Shown one piece after another: positions 1 through 7,885 of a stretch of DNA of 64,000 bases. The notes beneath the pieces are model-generated. The model was not told the DNA's origin. It did not search any database and saw nothing but the letters and a program-made list of their open reading frames with translations. Source of the DNA: CAYREX01 sp964423505. GTDB taxonomy: Bacteria > Fermentibacterota > Fermentibacteria > Fermentibacterales > JCC-6. Made by a program: the position numbers and the translations under genes. The DNA lies in assembly GCA_964423505.1 (NCBI GenBank), contig CAYREX010000015.1, positions 1 through 64,000 of the forward strand. Direction: 5' to 3'. Numbering within the stretch: the first letter of the stretch is position 1; every line of letters begins with the position of its first letter.

Positions 1-49
1 ATATGTGGTAATCAGTTACAGCAGTATCGTGTGACCACCCGTGTCAAAC

Positions 50-391
50 ACCAGTGTGATAAGGCCCATACTGGAGCATCTGGGCCTATGGGTTGAGGAG
101 GAGCCCAGATCTCCCACCGAGCCCCTCGAGCTGGTCTGCGAGCCCGATGCGGACTACGTGCCCTGGCGGGACGACGTGCCTGAGATCGAGGCCGGGTGAG
201 AATCGCCCGGACCAGCAGGGGAGTTGTGCCCCTGGGGAGTCCCTTCATGCTGATGTCGCTCGAGAGGTTCGTTGACCGGCCGCGGGATGCCGGATATGCT
301 AAGAAGCGGTGTTGGATTCGGGAAGATAGCTAGCTATGGAGCTGGGTTTGGGAGGCGTGGCCGAAGGGTGCGAAATCCAGTTTCCTATTGG
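50..391 (+). mobile_element. Repeat copy A: IS91-type transposase 3' end plus shared leader
   Basis: The first part is an open frame homologous to the last ~50 codons of the transposase remnants at copies B-F (ILEHLxLWVEEEP ... WRDDVPEIEAG, stop TGA at 197-199). It is followed by the shared leader, ending at the common motif TTTCCTATTGG (381-391). The left end is truncated inside the transposase at about base 50; bases 1-49 do not match the other copies. The leader contains the outward promoter listed separately and leads into the AT-rich SGNH lipoprotein gene. The family call (IS91, HUH/Y2 transposase) comes from the C-terminal zinc-ribbon region seen in the longer copies. Confidence 0.8.
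272..300 (+). promoter_or_regulatory. Outward promoter of copy A
   Basis: TTGACC at 272-277, a 17-base spacer, TATGCT at 295-300. This is close to the sigma-70 consensus. It points to the SGNH lipoprotein gene, whose start is 117 bases beyond the -10 box. The same two hexamers at the same spacing occur in the other repeat copies. Confidence 0.65.
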
Positions 392-416
392 TTATGGGTT
401 TAAGACGGGAGTCATT

Positions 417-1193
417 ATGGGAGTATTCAGTAAAGTATTATATTTGAAATCATTTAATATATCATTTAGAGTATTAGCATTCGGCTTATTATTGCTGATG
501 CTAATTGGATGCTATAACGATGATGTAACAACCTCGCAACCACAAAGCTCTTCAATAAATAAAATTCTTCCCTTGGGAGCTTCGAGAGTTGAAGGGGCAA
601 GACCCGAATATGAAAGCTACCGTTACGAACTTTGGAAATACTTGATTGATGGCGACTGGGATTTTGATTTTATAGGGACTCAAACAGACTATGCATCGTA
701 TCCATCTTATAGTGGGAGTGATTTTGATGTTGACCACGAAGGTAGAGGTGGTTGGACTTCGGGACAAATTGCTAGTGGACTTGAGGATTGGCTAGATGAG
801 ACGGGGTCGCCCGATATTGTGCTGTTTAGTTCACCTGGTGGAAATGATGCACTTGAAGAACTACCCTATGAAGAGGCTGTCGAGAATATCAACATAATTA
901 TAGATACATTTCAAGCCAATAATCCTAATGTAACGATCATTATTGAGCAAATGGCCCCGGGTCGATCTGATATAATGACACCTGAATTAACATACTATTT
1001 TGAACAAATGCAGCAAGAAGTTTTAAGTATTGCAACAGACCAAAGTACATCTACATCACAAGTAATCGCAGTTGATATGTTTACAGGATTTAACGATAGC
1101 TTGTTGGCTGATGAAGTGCATTACAACGAGAAAGGTGCTGAATTTATAGCCACTAGATATTGCAATGTACTTGAAAATGTAATGGAAGAATAA
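417..1193 (+). CDS. SGNH/GDSL-type hydrolase lipoprotein, AT-rich
   Basis: A predicted exported lipoprotein of 258 residues. After a hydrophobic segment, the lipobox LMLIGC gives the acylated Cys. The mature part carries SGNH-hydrolase landmarks: LPLGASR (block I, Ser nucleophile), GGND (block III) and DEVH (block V Asp-His pair). Members of this fold hydrolyse esters in lipids or carbohydrates; the substrate here is unknown. I chose ATG 417 because a GGGAG motif precedes it at good spacing; an in-frame ATG at 336 lies inside the repeat leader. Base composition is far more AT-rich than the rest of the window (many AAT, TTA, ATA codons), so this gene was probably acquired from another lineage. 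It is the first gene after repeat copy A and could be transcribed from its promoter. Confidence 0.75.
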   Translation: MGVFSKVLYLKSFNISFRVLAFGLLLLMLIGCYNDDVTTSQPQSSSINKILPLGASRVEGARPEYESYRYELWKYLIDGDWDFDFIGTQTDYASYPSYSGSDFDVDHEGRGGWTSGQIASGLEDWLDETGSPDIVLFSSPGGNDALEELPYEEAVENINIIIDTFQANNPNVTIIIEQMAPGRSDIMTPELTYYFEQMQQEVLSIATDQSTSTSQVIAVDMFTGFNDSLLADEVHYNEKGAEFIATRYCNVLENVMEE

Positions 1194-1214
1194 AGAATTC
1201 AGAGAGCATGGGCT

Positions 1215-1508
1215 ATGCGCAATGCGGGAGAAACTGCTGACAGGAGAACCGTTATCCGGTTCTCAGACGGTGCCAGGTGGGTAGTCTGACTGCGTTGGCC
1301 TCCAGAGGTTTAACGGAGGCGCACAAAGGTTCCCTCGGAGCGGTCGGCAATCACGCGACAAGTGTGAATGCCCAACGGAGCTTCACTGCGAGACAGAAAA
1401 GTCGAACAGATACGAAAGTAGTCATAATCCTGAGATCCGGCTTGGAAGGGCCTTAGCTCACCGGATGAAGTATCCATCGGGGATAACAGGCGTGTCGCCA
1501 CCGAGAGT
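1215..1508 (+). rRNA. 23S rRNA domain V fragment (pseudogene)
   Basis: This stretch aligns by eye with bacterial 23S rRNA from roughly E. coli position 2340 to 2480, in the peptidyl-transferase domain. Landmarks in order: GGTGGGTAGTCTGACTG (1276-1292), AACGGAGGCGCACAAAGGTT (1312-1331), an ACTGCGAGAC block near 1390, TGGAAGGGCC (1443-1452) and the near-universal GGGGATAACAGG (1479-1490). A hairpin GAGAACCG/CGGTTCTC at 1244-1264 corresponds to a 23S helix. Several indels relative to ordinary bacterial 23S, including loss of bases after GATCCGG, and truncation at both ends make a functional rRNA very unlikely. The right end is cut exactly where repeat copy B begins; the left end lies just after the AT-rich lipoprotein gene. 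No other part of an rRNA operon is present. Confidence 0.8.
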
Positions 1509-1982
1509 TCATTACCTCCTCCCGCTCCAGCCGCAGGCGGCGCATGTGGGCGATCCTCCTCAAGAAGGTCCGGGATATCGACGCTCTCAGGTGCCCCCGG
1601 TGCGGAGGCCGCATGAAAGCCATCTCGGTCATAGAGCGACATTCCGTTATCAGGCGCATCCTGGAGCACCTCGTGCTATGTGTGGAGGAGGAGCCCAGGC
1701 CACCGCCCTTGCCGCTCGAGCTGGTCCGCGAGTCCGATTCGGACTACGTGATCTGGCGGGACGATGTGCCCGAGATCGAGGTCGGTTGAGAGTTACCCGG
1801 GCCGATGGGGGAGCCGAGCCATGGGGAGGGTCTGAAGGAGGCTGTGACCCCCGGGGGGCTCGTTGACCGGTTTCATTATGCTGGATATGCTCCGGATCAT
1901 CGTTGCATCGCGAGCGACTCGTTCCTCGGAGGGCTCGTCCTGGAGCCGACAGCGAAGGGGGAGGGATCCAGCTTACAGTCGC
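1508..1982 (+). mobile_element. Repeat copy B: IS91-type transposase C-terminal fragment plus degenerate leader
   Basis: The transposase frame is readable from about 1508; from ATG 1544 it gives 81 residues (MWAILLKKVRDIDALRCPRC...) with a CxxC zinc-ribbon half, ending at TGA 1787-1789. The leader after it is the most diverged of the array, but the -35 and -10 hexamers are intact and the end resembles the common terminus (ATCCAG near 1966). The left boundary abuts a 23S rRNA fragment. Confidence 0.75.
1863..1891 (+). promoter_or_regulatory. Outward promoter of copy B
   Basis: TTGACC at 1863-1868, 17 bases, TATGCT at 1886-1891. The spacer differs from the other copies at many positions while both hexamers and the spacing are unchanged. 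That pattern favours a function for the hexamers. Confidence 0.65.
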
Positions 1983-4515
1983 ATGGCTCCTTGCCTGTGT
2001 CGCTCTGATCTGCCGCATTTCAGGCGCCGATAATCCCCCTGGTCCAGAACCGGTCATCGCCGTACCGGCCGGCGGCTCCTTCGGGGAGTTGCTGGCAGCC
2101 CGAGAGGTGCGGCGGTACGTCTATCTACGGACCGGCCGGAAGCTCGCCATCAGTGAGCTCAACCGGCTGCCGGAGAGCGGTGACGTCGTAATCGTGGCCA
2201 GACAGGACCATCGCATTGTGTCGGAGCTGGAGGATGAGCTGGGCCACGCAGCCGGCCCGGGGGGCTACTTCCTTCGAAGCGTGACCGACGGCGGACGGAC
2301 GCTGCTGGTCATTGCCGGTCACGATGCTGCCTCGACCCTGCACGGGGCGTACCGCTTCGCCGAACACCTGGGAGTCGGTTTCGGGCTCGCGGGCGACGCC
2401 ATCCCGGACCGGCGTATCGAGCTACAGCTCGATGGATTCGACGAGGCATCGGAGCCGCGCTTCAGCACCAGGGGGATACTGCCCTACCATGACTTCTTCG
2501 CCGGCCCCGACCTCTGGAACACCGACGACTACCTTCTGGTGGTAAGTCAGCTCCCGAAGCTGGGAATGAACTTCATCGGCTTCCACAGCTACAACACCCG
2601 CTACGGGAGTCAGTGGGCGATGGAGGAGGACTATCGCACGGGGCCCGAGCCCACGGTCTGGATAGGGTTGCCCGGAGACGTGAAAGACGACGGTACCGTC
2701 TCCTGGTCCTACCCGGCCACCTATGCGCACACGCATCGAGAGCGCACCTGGGGCTTCACAACCGGTGACACCGACGACTTCCACGCCGGCGCAGGCGATC
2801 TCTTCGCCATCTGCGGCTACGGCTCCGAGCTGGTGGGACCCGAGGTCCCCGCTACCGTGTCCGGGAGCAACGCGGTGTTCGACCGGGTGGGAGCCATGCA
2901 GCGCGAGGTGTTCACGCTGGCCCGCCGACTGGGGGTGGAGACGGCTGTGGGTACCGAGCTGCCCCTCGGCCTGGAGCCTGCGGGGACCGGCGACATCGAC
3001 CCGCCGGAAGACTGGGTGCGGGGCATGCCGCTGCCGCTGCAGCAGCGGATTCGCGACCTGGGGCTCGACCCTTCGGATCCCGATGTCGTGCGGGAGGTCT
3101 ATCGCGGTATCTTCACCCGGATAATGAACACTCATCCCCTGGACTACTACTGGCTCTGGTCATACGAGATATGGAGCCTTGAGGGCGTGACCCCCGAGCA
3201 GATAGCCTCCATAGAGGCGGACATCCTGCTCGCCCGTGAGGCGCTGGCCGAGCTCGGCGATCCCTTCCGGCTCGCTCACGCCGGATGGATTACAGGCACC
3301 GTCGACGACCCCGCCGAGCTGGAGGACGTGTTTCCCCCGGAGTCGCCCTTCTACAGCGGCTGGGGGGACGCCCTTGGCCATGACCGGCTCGGCCCCGAAC
3401 GGATCGGGTGGCCCGGTATTCACATGGAGCAGGATTGGGGACTGGTGCAGCCCCAGGGAGGTGTCTTCGGAGCATACGACGATATCTCCGCCTCCTTCGA
3501 GTACGGGACCCGGGGATCCATCGGCAACATCTGGCGAACACGCGTCCTCGATCCCAACGTCACCGGGGTCCGCAGCCTGCACTGGGCGCGCGGTCCAACC
3601 GGGAGCGAGCTGGACCGGGACCTCCCGACGGACGTGTGGGAATGGGTGGAAGGCGTCTACCTCGACTGGGCCACCCGGCGCTTCGGCCCTGAGCATGCGG
3701 AGACAATAGCCCGCATCATGAGCGACCTGGACGGAGACTTCCCTGCCCCCACGGGGTGGGTGGACGACGGTCCTGGTGAGATCCTGACAAACCCCGAGCC
3801 CTGGTCCACCGTCCGGTCGGACTACGACTTCGTGACGGAGCTCGAATCGGTCCGTGATGAGCTGGAAGGCGTCGGGAACCGGGCTCGCTTCGACTACTGG
3901 CTGAAGACCTTTCAGTCCCTGCGCCTGATGGCGGAGTACGGCTGCGTCCGGTACGAGTTCGAGCAGGCCATGGATGAGGAGCATTTCGAGGAAGCCCTCG
4001 AGCACCGCATCCGGCTTGCGAGGCTGTTCGAGGACATCATCACGCTGGCGGTGGAGAAGGTGACCAACGCCAGCGACCTGGGGGAGATCATCCATCTGGA
4101 GCTGGTCAACTGGCAGGCTCTCATGGTGGAGCGCTGGGACGATGAGCTGACCTTCGGTCTGGGGGAGCCCCTGCCTGCGGAGGCGCACCCCTCGCGCAGC
4201 TACGCCGGGGAGCCCTTCGTCACGGTGAGCCCGGCACGCACTCATGTGTCCGCCGGTGAATCCCTGGAGCTGCGGGTCCTCATCGCCGGAGAGGTCTCCG
4301 ACGCTACTCTGTACTACCGGACCCTGGGCGAGGGCGGGTTCCGGGACCTGCAGCTCGAGCCGGTGGCCCGGAGCGTGTTCCGGGCGGTCCTGCCACCGAT
4401 GCGGGACGACTTCGAGTACTGCATCGTGGCCACCGGCCACCTCGGCGAGGCTCGCTTCCCGGCGACGGCCCCCGACCTGAACCACACGGTTGTGGTCCTG
4501 CCGGAGGTGGAGTGA
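1903..4515 (+). CDS. Large secreted protein with alpha-glucuronidase (GH67-type) N-terminal fold
   Basis: The reading frame gives up to 870 residues. A signal-peptide-like stretch (LTVAWLLACVALICRISGA) lies near residue 25. It is followed by a region resembling the N-terminal domain found before TIM-barrel glycosidases: AAREVRRYVYLRTGR, a GGYFLR strand, then TLHGAYRFAEHLGVGF. The centre is rich in Trp, Tyr, Asp and Glu (YYWLWSYEIW, LHWARGPTG), as expected of a carbohydrate-active barrel. The last ~100 residues look like a beta-sandwich. I cannot name catalytic residues or a substrate. No good ribosome binding site precedes ATG 1903, and this start lies inside repeat copy B, so the native start may have been lost at the repeat junction. 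Confidence 0.55.
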   Translation: MHRERLVPRRARPGADSEGGGIQLTVAWLLACVALICRISGADNPPGPEPVIAVPAGGSFGELLAAREVRRYVYLRTGRKLAISELNRLPESGDVVIVARQDHRIVSELEDELGHAAGPGGYFLRSVTDGGRTLLVIAGHDAASTLHGAYRFAEHLGVGFGLAGDAIPDRRIELQLDGFDEASEPRFSTRGILPYHDFFAGPDLWNTDDYLLVVSQLPKLGMNFIGFHSYNTRYGSQWAMEEDYRTGPEPTVWIGLPGDVKDDGTVSWSYPATYAHTHRERTWGFTTGDTDDFHAGAGDLFAICGYGSELVGPEVPATVSGSNAVFDRVGAMQREVFTLARRLGVETAVGTELPLGLEPAGTGDIDPPEDWVRGMPLPLQQRIRDLGLDPSDPDVVREVYRGIFTRIMNTHPLDYYWLWSYEIWSLEGVTPEQIASIEADILLAREALAELGDPFRLAHAGWITGTVDDPAELEDVFPPESPFYSGWGDALGHDRLGPERIGWPGIHMEQDWGLVQPQGGVFGAYDDISASFEYGTRGSIGNIWRTRVLDPNVTGVRSLHWARGPTGSELDRDLPTDVWEWVEGVYLDWATRRFGPEHAETIARIMSDLDGDFPAPTGWVDDGPGEILTNPEPWSTVRSDYDFVTELESVRDELEGVGNRARFDYWLKTFQSLRLMAEYGCVRYEFEQAMDEEHFEEALEHRIRLARLFEDIITLAVEKVTNASDLGEIIHLELVNWQALMVERWDDELTFGLGEPLPAEAHPSRSYAGEPFVTVSPARTHVSAGESLELRVLIAGEVSDATLYYRTLGEGGFRDLQLEPVARSVFRAVLPPMRDDFEYCIVATGHLGEARFPATAPDLNHTVVVLPEVE

Positions 4516-4615
4516 TGTTTCGAGCGGTTCTATCGCGCCAGTCGCGCTTGGCCTGCTGCTGAGCTGCTCGGTCAGCCCGGGCTCGCCTCGGCTCACGTCT
4601 CCAGTACCGACATGA
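4515..4615 (+). pseudogene. Possible remnant of a lipoprotein N-terminus
   Basis: Just after the glycosidase-like gene, one frame reads ...VALGLLLSCSVSPGSPRLTSP before a stop. This resembles a signal peptide with lipobox (LLLSC). It has no clear start and is cut off close to the left end of repeat copy C. It fits a pattern of gene fragments at left repeat boundaries but is very short. Confidence 0.25.
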
Positions 4616-4641
4616 TGCACAGGTAGTGGCACCCTGTGACT

Positions 4642-5199
4642 CTTGTACAGCCATGCGTGGCGCGGCAGGGAGCGCCTGCAGCGGATCTCGACGACAGATC
4701 ACGATCAGACGGCGCTGCCGGAGAAGGAGAATACCTCTCCCCGCTCCAGCCGCAGGCGGCGCATGTGGGCCATCCTCCTGAAGCGGGTGTGGGACATCGA
4801 TGCTCTCAGGTGCCACAGTTGCGGTGGCCGCATGAAGGCCATCTCGGTCATAGAGCTGCCCAGTGTGATCAGGCGCATCCTGGAGCATCTGGACCTATGG
4901 GTGGAGGAGGAGCCCAGGCCACCGCCCGCGCCGTTCGAGCTGGTCTGTGACCGCGATGCGGACTACGTTCCCTGGCGGGACGACGTCCCGGAGATCGAGG
5001 TCGGGTGAGAGTCGCCCGGGCCAGCAGGGGAGTTGTGCGCCTGGGGAGCCCTTTCATGCCATTGTCGCTCGAGAGATTCGTTGACCGGCCGCGGGATGCC
5101 GGATATGCTAGGAAGCGTCGCCACATCCGCAAGTGAACCGCCATTCCGGAGAGCGTTCGGAAGCCGACTGCGGAGGGAGCGAGTTCCAGTTTTCTATTG
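4642..5199 (+). mobile_element. Repeat copy C: IS91-type transposase C-terminal third plus leader
   Basis: From TTG 4643 an intact frame of 121 residues runs to TGA 5006-5008. It begins YSHAWRGRERLQRIS, continues through an Arg-rich stretch (SRRRRMWAILLKRVWDIDAL), a CxxC pair (RCHSCGG) and the conserved tail WRDDVPEIEVG. This matches the C-terminal part of IS91-family transposases; the catalytic Y2 core is absent. The leader follows, with the promoter at 5081-5109, and ends at TTTTCTATTG. The TTG of that terminus doubles as the likely start codon of the downstream gene. Confidence 0.85.
5081..5109 (+). promoter_or_regulatory. Outward promoter of copy C
   Basis: TTGACC at 5081-5086, 17 bases, TATGCT at 5104-5109. 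It lies 88 bases upstream of the TPR protein start. Confidence 0.65.
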
Positions 5200-6504
5200 T
5201 CCGCCCTGTCGCGGCGGATGACCTCCTCCTGCGAGAGTTGGATGGAGCGGGTCCTGAAGCTGGCCACCGACCTTCCGCGAAGGATGGCGGCGCACAGGAC
5301 GCTCTACGATCTCCACAGCTCCTCGGGCAGCTGGGACAGGGCGCGGGCGGAGCTATCGAGGGCTGCGCAGGAGGATGGCCTGGACGGTGTGCAGCGGGCT
5401 GCGGTGGGCATGATGCGCGCCAACCTGGCCACCAACCTGGGCCGGCCCGCCGAAGCTCTCAGGCAGCTGAAGGGACTGGAGGAGGCCGACCCCGGCCTGC
5501 GCGGGCAGATACTCCACCATCGCGGGCGGATTCTCATGCTGCAGGGGAGGCTCGAGGAGGCAGAGGCGCATCTGATGTCAGTGTACGACGAGCTGGCCGA
5601 TGGATCCGGGGAGGAGCGCAGGATCGCCTTCAAGGCTCTGGGAAACGCCTGCGGCTGCCTGCTGAGGATCGACGGCGGAGCTCGAAAGGCTGCGGAGGGA
5701 CTGAGAGAGGTGCTGGCCTACGCCAGGGATGAGGGCGACATCCTCATGGAGACCATCGCGGTGGGAAACCTGGCCGTGGCCTGCAAGTACATTCCAGGCA
5801 GGCTGGATGAGGCCACGGATCTGACGAGGAAGCACGTAAAGCTTGCTCGAAGGATACGCAGCAGGCTGATCGAGCTTCAGGCGCTGGGCAATCTGGGCGC
5901 CCTGATGGAACGCGAGTCCAGCTCCCAGGAAGCGCTGGACGTCCTGGAGGAGTCGAAGCGGCTGTCACGAAGGTACGGGGGAAGCGAGGCCCATTCGGTG
6001 GCGCTTGCCAACCAGGGCAACGCACTGAAGAGGGCGGGCAGATCCGCCGAGACGCTGGAGATGCTTAACCAGGCGATGGCAGTATGCGAGACGCAGGGCG
6101 TGTCTCTCTACCGTGCCGCCTACGTTGTGGAGCTGGTGGACGTGCTGCTGGACATGGGGCGGCTTCGGGGGGCCGAGCGGCATCTTGACAGGCTGGCCGA
6201 ACTGGAGGTGGTGGAGGGGAAGTGCTGGCAGGTCCCACTGATGTGGGGCAGGCTGAGGAGGCTTCAGGGAAGAGGCGAGGAAGCAAAGAAGATTCTGATG
6301 CGGACCCTTGACGAAACCCCGGACGGTCTCAGCCGGTTCGACGTCCTCCGCCAGCTCTTCCTCACCACCGAAGACCCCGACCTGCTTCAGGAGTGCGTGG
6401 CACAGGGCAGAAAGGTCATGGCCCAGGTGCCACACTGGGACCTGCGCCGAATGATCGAAGAGCTTGAGCGCCTGCGGTCCGGCAGGGAGGGGGACGACGC
6501 GTGA
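5197..6504 (+). CDS. TPR-repeat protein, probably N-terminally truncated
   Basis: The product has 435 residues and is almost entirely helical repeats. Recognisable tetratricopeptide units include GRPAEALRQLKGLEEADP, GRLEEAEAHLMSVYDEL, SSQEALDVLEESKRL and GRSAETLEMLNQAM. TPR arrays of this layout occur as C-terminal halves of Ser/Thr kinases, transcription activators and ATPase regulators, where they bind partner proteins. No effector domain is present. The first in-frame start is a TTG inside the last bases of repeat copy C, and repeats begin almost at once. I infer that a longer gene lost its 5' part at the repeat junction. It overlaps the next gene by 4 bases (ATGA-type), so both are probably translated together. 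Confidence 0.7.
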   Translation: MSALSRRMTSSCESWMERVLKLATDLPRRMAAHRTLYDLHSSSGSWDRARAELSRAAQEDGLDGVQRAAVGMMRANLATNLGRPAEALRQLKGLEEADPGLRGQILHHRGRILMLQGRLEEAEAHLMSVYDELADGSGEERRIAFKALGNACGCLLRIDGGARKAAEGLREVLAYARDEGDILMETIAVGNLAVACKYIPGRLDEATDLTRKHVKLARRIRSRLIELQALGNLGALMERESSSQEALDVLEESKRLSRRYGGSEAHSVALANQGNALKRAGRSAETLEMLNQAMAVCETQGVSLYRAAYVVELVDVLLDMGRLRGAERHLDRLAELEVVEGKCWQVPLMWGRLRRLQGRGEEAKKILMRTLDETPDGLSRFDVLRQLFLTTEDPDLLQECVAQGRKVMAQVPHWDLRRMIEELERLRSGREGDDA

Positions 6505-7019
6505 GCACCGTATGGAGACCGGTCAGGGGGACGTGGTGGATATGGGCGATACCGTTAGTTGTGTTCACCGTGACGGGAATCGGCATTATCCTGCTGTCCC
6601 GAGCAGTGCCCCCGGGCGTGGATGGAAGCTTCGACTTCATGGACAGAAGGACGGAGATGCTCGGTCTCGGAGTCTTCTTCATCGCCTTTCCCACCCTCTT
6701 CTCCCTGCTGCTGGCAGGCGGGCTGCGAAGAAGCGCGGCAAAGGCCGACCAACTGATGGCCGAGGGTCTTCGGTGTACCGCCGTGGTTCGAAGCGCCGAG
6801 ACCACCGGCAAGACGATAAACGACGTGCCCGAGTACCTGGTCTCCCTGGAGGTGCGGCCCCCGGACAGGCCTGGCTACGAGGCAACCATGAAGGTGTGTG
6901 TGGGAGTGACCGGCCTGGAGAGCCTCAGGCCTGGCACCGAGGTGATGGCCTGGGTCGAAAGGGACGGGGGCGGCAGCCTCCTGGTGAGCTTCGACGGGCA
7001 CATGGGAGTGATTCAGTAG
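6501..7019 (+). CDS. Two-helix membrane protein, DUF3592-like
   Basis: A 172-residue protein starting WRPVRGTWWIWAIPL. It has two predicted transmembrane helices (about residues 12-33 and 48-70) and a soluble C-terminal part with beta character (CTAVVRSAETTGKTIN, YLVSLEVRPPD, SLRPGTEVMAWVE). This layout resembles DUF3592-type proteins; the function is unknown. The start overlaps the stop of the TPR gene. A clear paralogue lies at 52590-53114, with the same N-terminal WxxVxGxWWIW pattern and the same soluble domain. No paralogue of the TPR gene is nearby, so the pairing is specific to this copy. Confidence 0.6.
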   Translation: MSTVWRPVRGTWWIWAIPLVVFTVTGIGIILLSRAVPPGVDGSFDFMDRRTEMLGLGVFFIAFPTLFSLLLAGGLRRSAAKADQLMAEGLRCTAVVRSAETTGKTINDVPEYLVSLEVRPPDRPGYEATMKVCVGVTGLESLRPGTEVMAWVERDGGGSLLVSFDGHMGVIQ

Positions 7020-7059
7020 AGGGGGGCGACCGCAAGAACGGCCCCCGCCCCGGCTTGGT

Positions 7060-7427
7060 CTACTCCTCGCCTTCCTGGGCTACAAATCCCAGAATGGTGA
7101 TACCGGTGTCGGACGGGGTTCCCGCCTTCTGGGTTAGGAAAGCCGGCCCCAGCTTGTCTATGTGATCGCCGATGTCATCGAAGTAGTTCAGGTGTACCTG
7201 CTCCTCGTGGATGATCTTCTCGAACAGCTTGGCGCTGACGTTGTCGCCGGCGCAGCGGCACGTCTCCTGGAACTCGTTGTACTTCTCTATGGTGTCGTCC
7301 TCCAGGCCGCCGTCGAACGGGTAGATCTGCTCAACCGGCTTGCCGTGCTGCACCTTTGCCGCTCGGTCGGTGGTGGGTCGCCGTCCAGCTCGGTGATGCG
7401 CTCGGCAAAGTCCTCGGCGTGACGCAT
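7060..7427 (-). pseudogene. Bacterioferritin-like fragment, 5' truncated and frameshifted
   Basis: On the minus strand the C-terminal two thirds read GKPVEQIYPFDGG, KYNEFQETCRCAGDNVSAKLFEKIIHEEQVHLNYFDDIGDHIDKLG. This is ferritin-like helix 3-4 sequence, with the EExxH-type metal motif (HEEQVHLNYFDD). Upstream, another frame reads MRHAEDFAERITELDGDPP, the expected preceding helix, so a one-base frameshift lies near 7375. The 5' half is missing: homology stops at about 7427, where repeat copy D begins. The native protein would store iron or bind a di-iron or haem centre; this copy should be non-functional. Confidence 0.7.
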
Positions 7428-7430
7428 TTA

Positions 7431-7806
7431 GATCAGGCATAGAGCGTTCCACGGTCATCAGGCGCATCCTGGAGCATCTGGATCTATGGGTGGAGGAGGA
7501 GCCCAGACCGACGCCCGCGCCGCTTGAGCTGGTCTGCGACCCCGATGCGGACTACATGCCCTGGCGGGACGACGTGCCTGAGATAGAGGACGGATGAGAG
7601 CGAGAGCCGCCCGGGCCAGTAGGGGAGCTGTGCCCCTGGAGAGCTAGTTCATGCCATTGTCGCTCTAGAGGTTCGTTGACCGGCCGCATGATGCCTGATA
7701 TGCTTCAATGTGGTACCGGATATGAGAAGATAGGAGAAGATAGCGTACCATGGAGCAGGATTCGGGAGGCGGGTTCGGAAGGTGCATAATCCAGGTTTCT
7801 ATTGGC
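7431..7806 (+). mobile_element. Repeat copy D: transposase C-terminal tail plus leader
   Basis: The transposase part is only the last ~55 codons (VIRRILEHLDLWVEEEP to the TGA at 7595-7597), still open. The leader belongs to a subtype shared with copy F: both contain an extra ~28 bases after the -10 box (TTCAATGTGGTACCGGATATG), and they differ at only about six positions over ~150. It ends at TTTCTATTGGCCAT. The left end abuts the truncated bacterioferritin-like gene. Confidence 0.8.
7676..7704 (+). promoter_or_regulatory. Outward promoter of copy D
   Basis: TTGACC at 7676-7681, 17 bases, TATGCT at 7699-7704, 182 bases upstream of the FG-GAP/VCBS protein start. Confidence 0.6.
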
Positions 7807-7885
7807 CATGCCCATGCCCTCGTCGATGATATCCCAGGCTTGTGGCCGACTGGAGGGACCGGCAGGAGCTAGAAGGGTTGGAAAG

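Noticed and set aside
1310..1669. Minus-strand ORF of 119 codons
   Set aside because: It covers the 23S rRNA fragment and the transposase remnant of copy B read backwards; the codons have no protein-like pattern.
3160..4632. Minus-strand ORF of 490 codons
   Set aside because: Shadow of the glycosidase-like gene; low-complexity His/Gly/Val-rich translation with no signal or domain.
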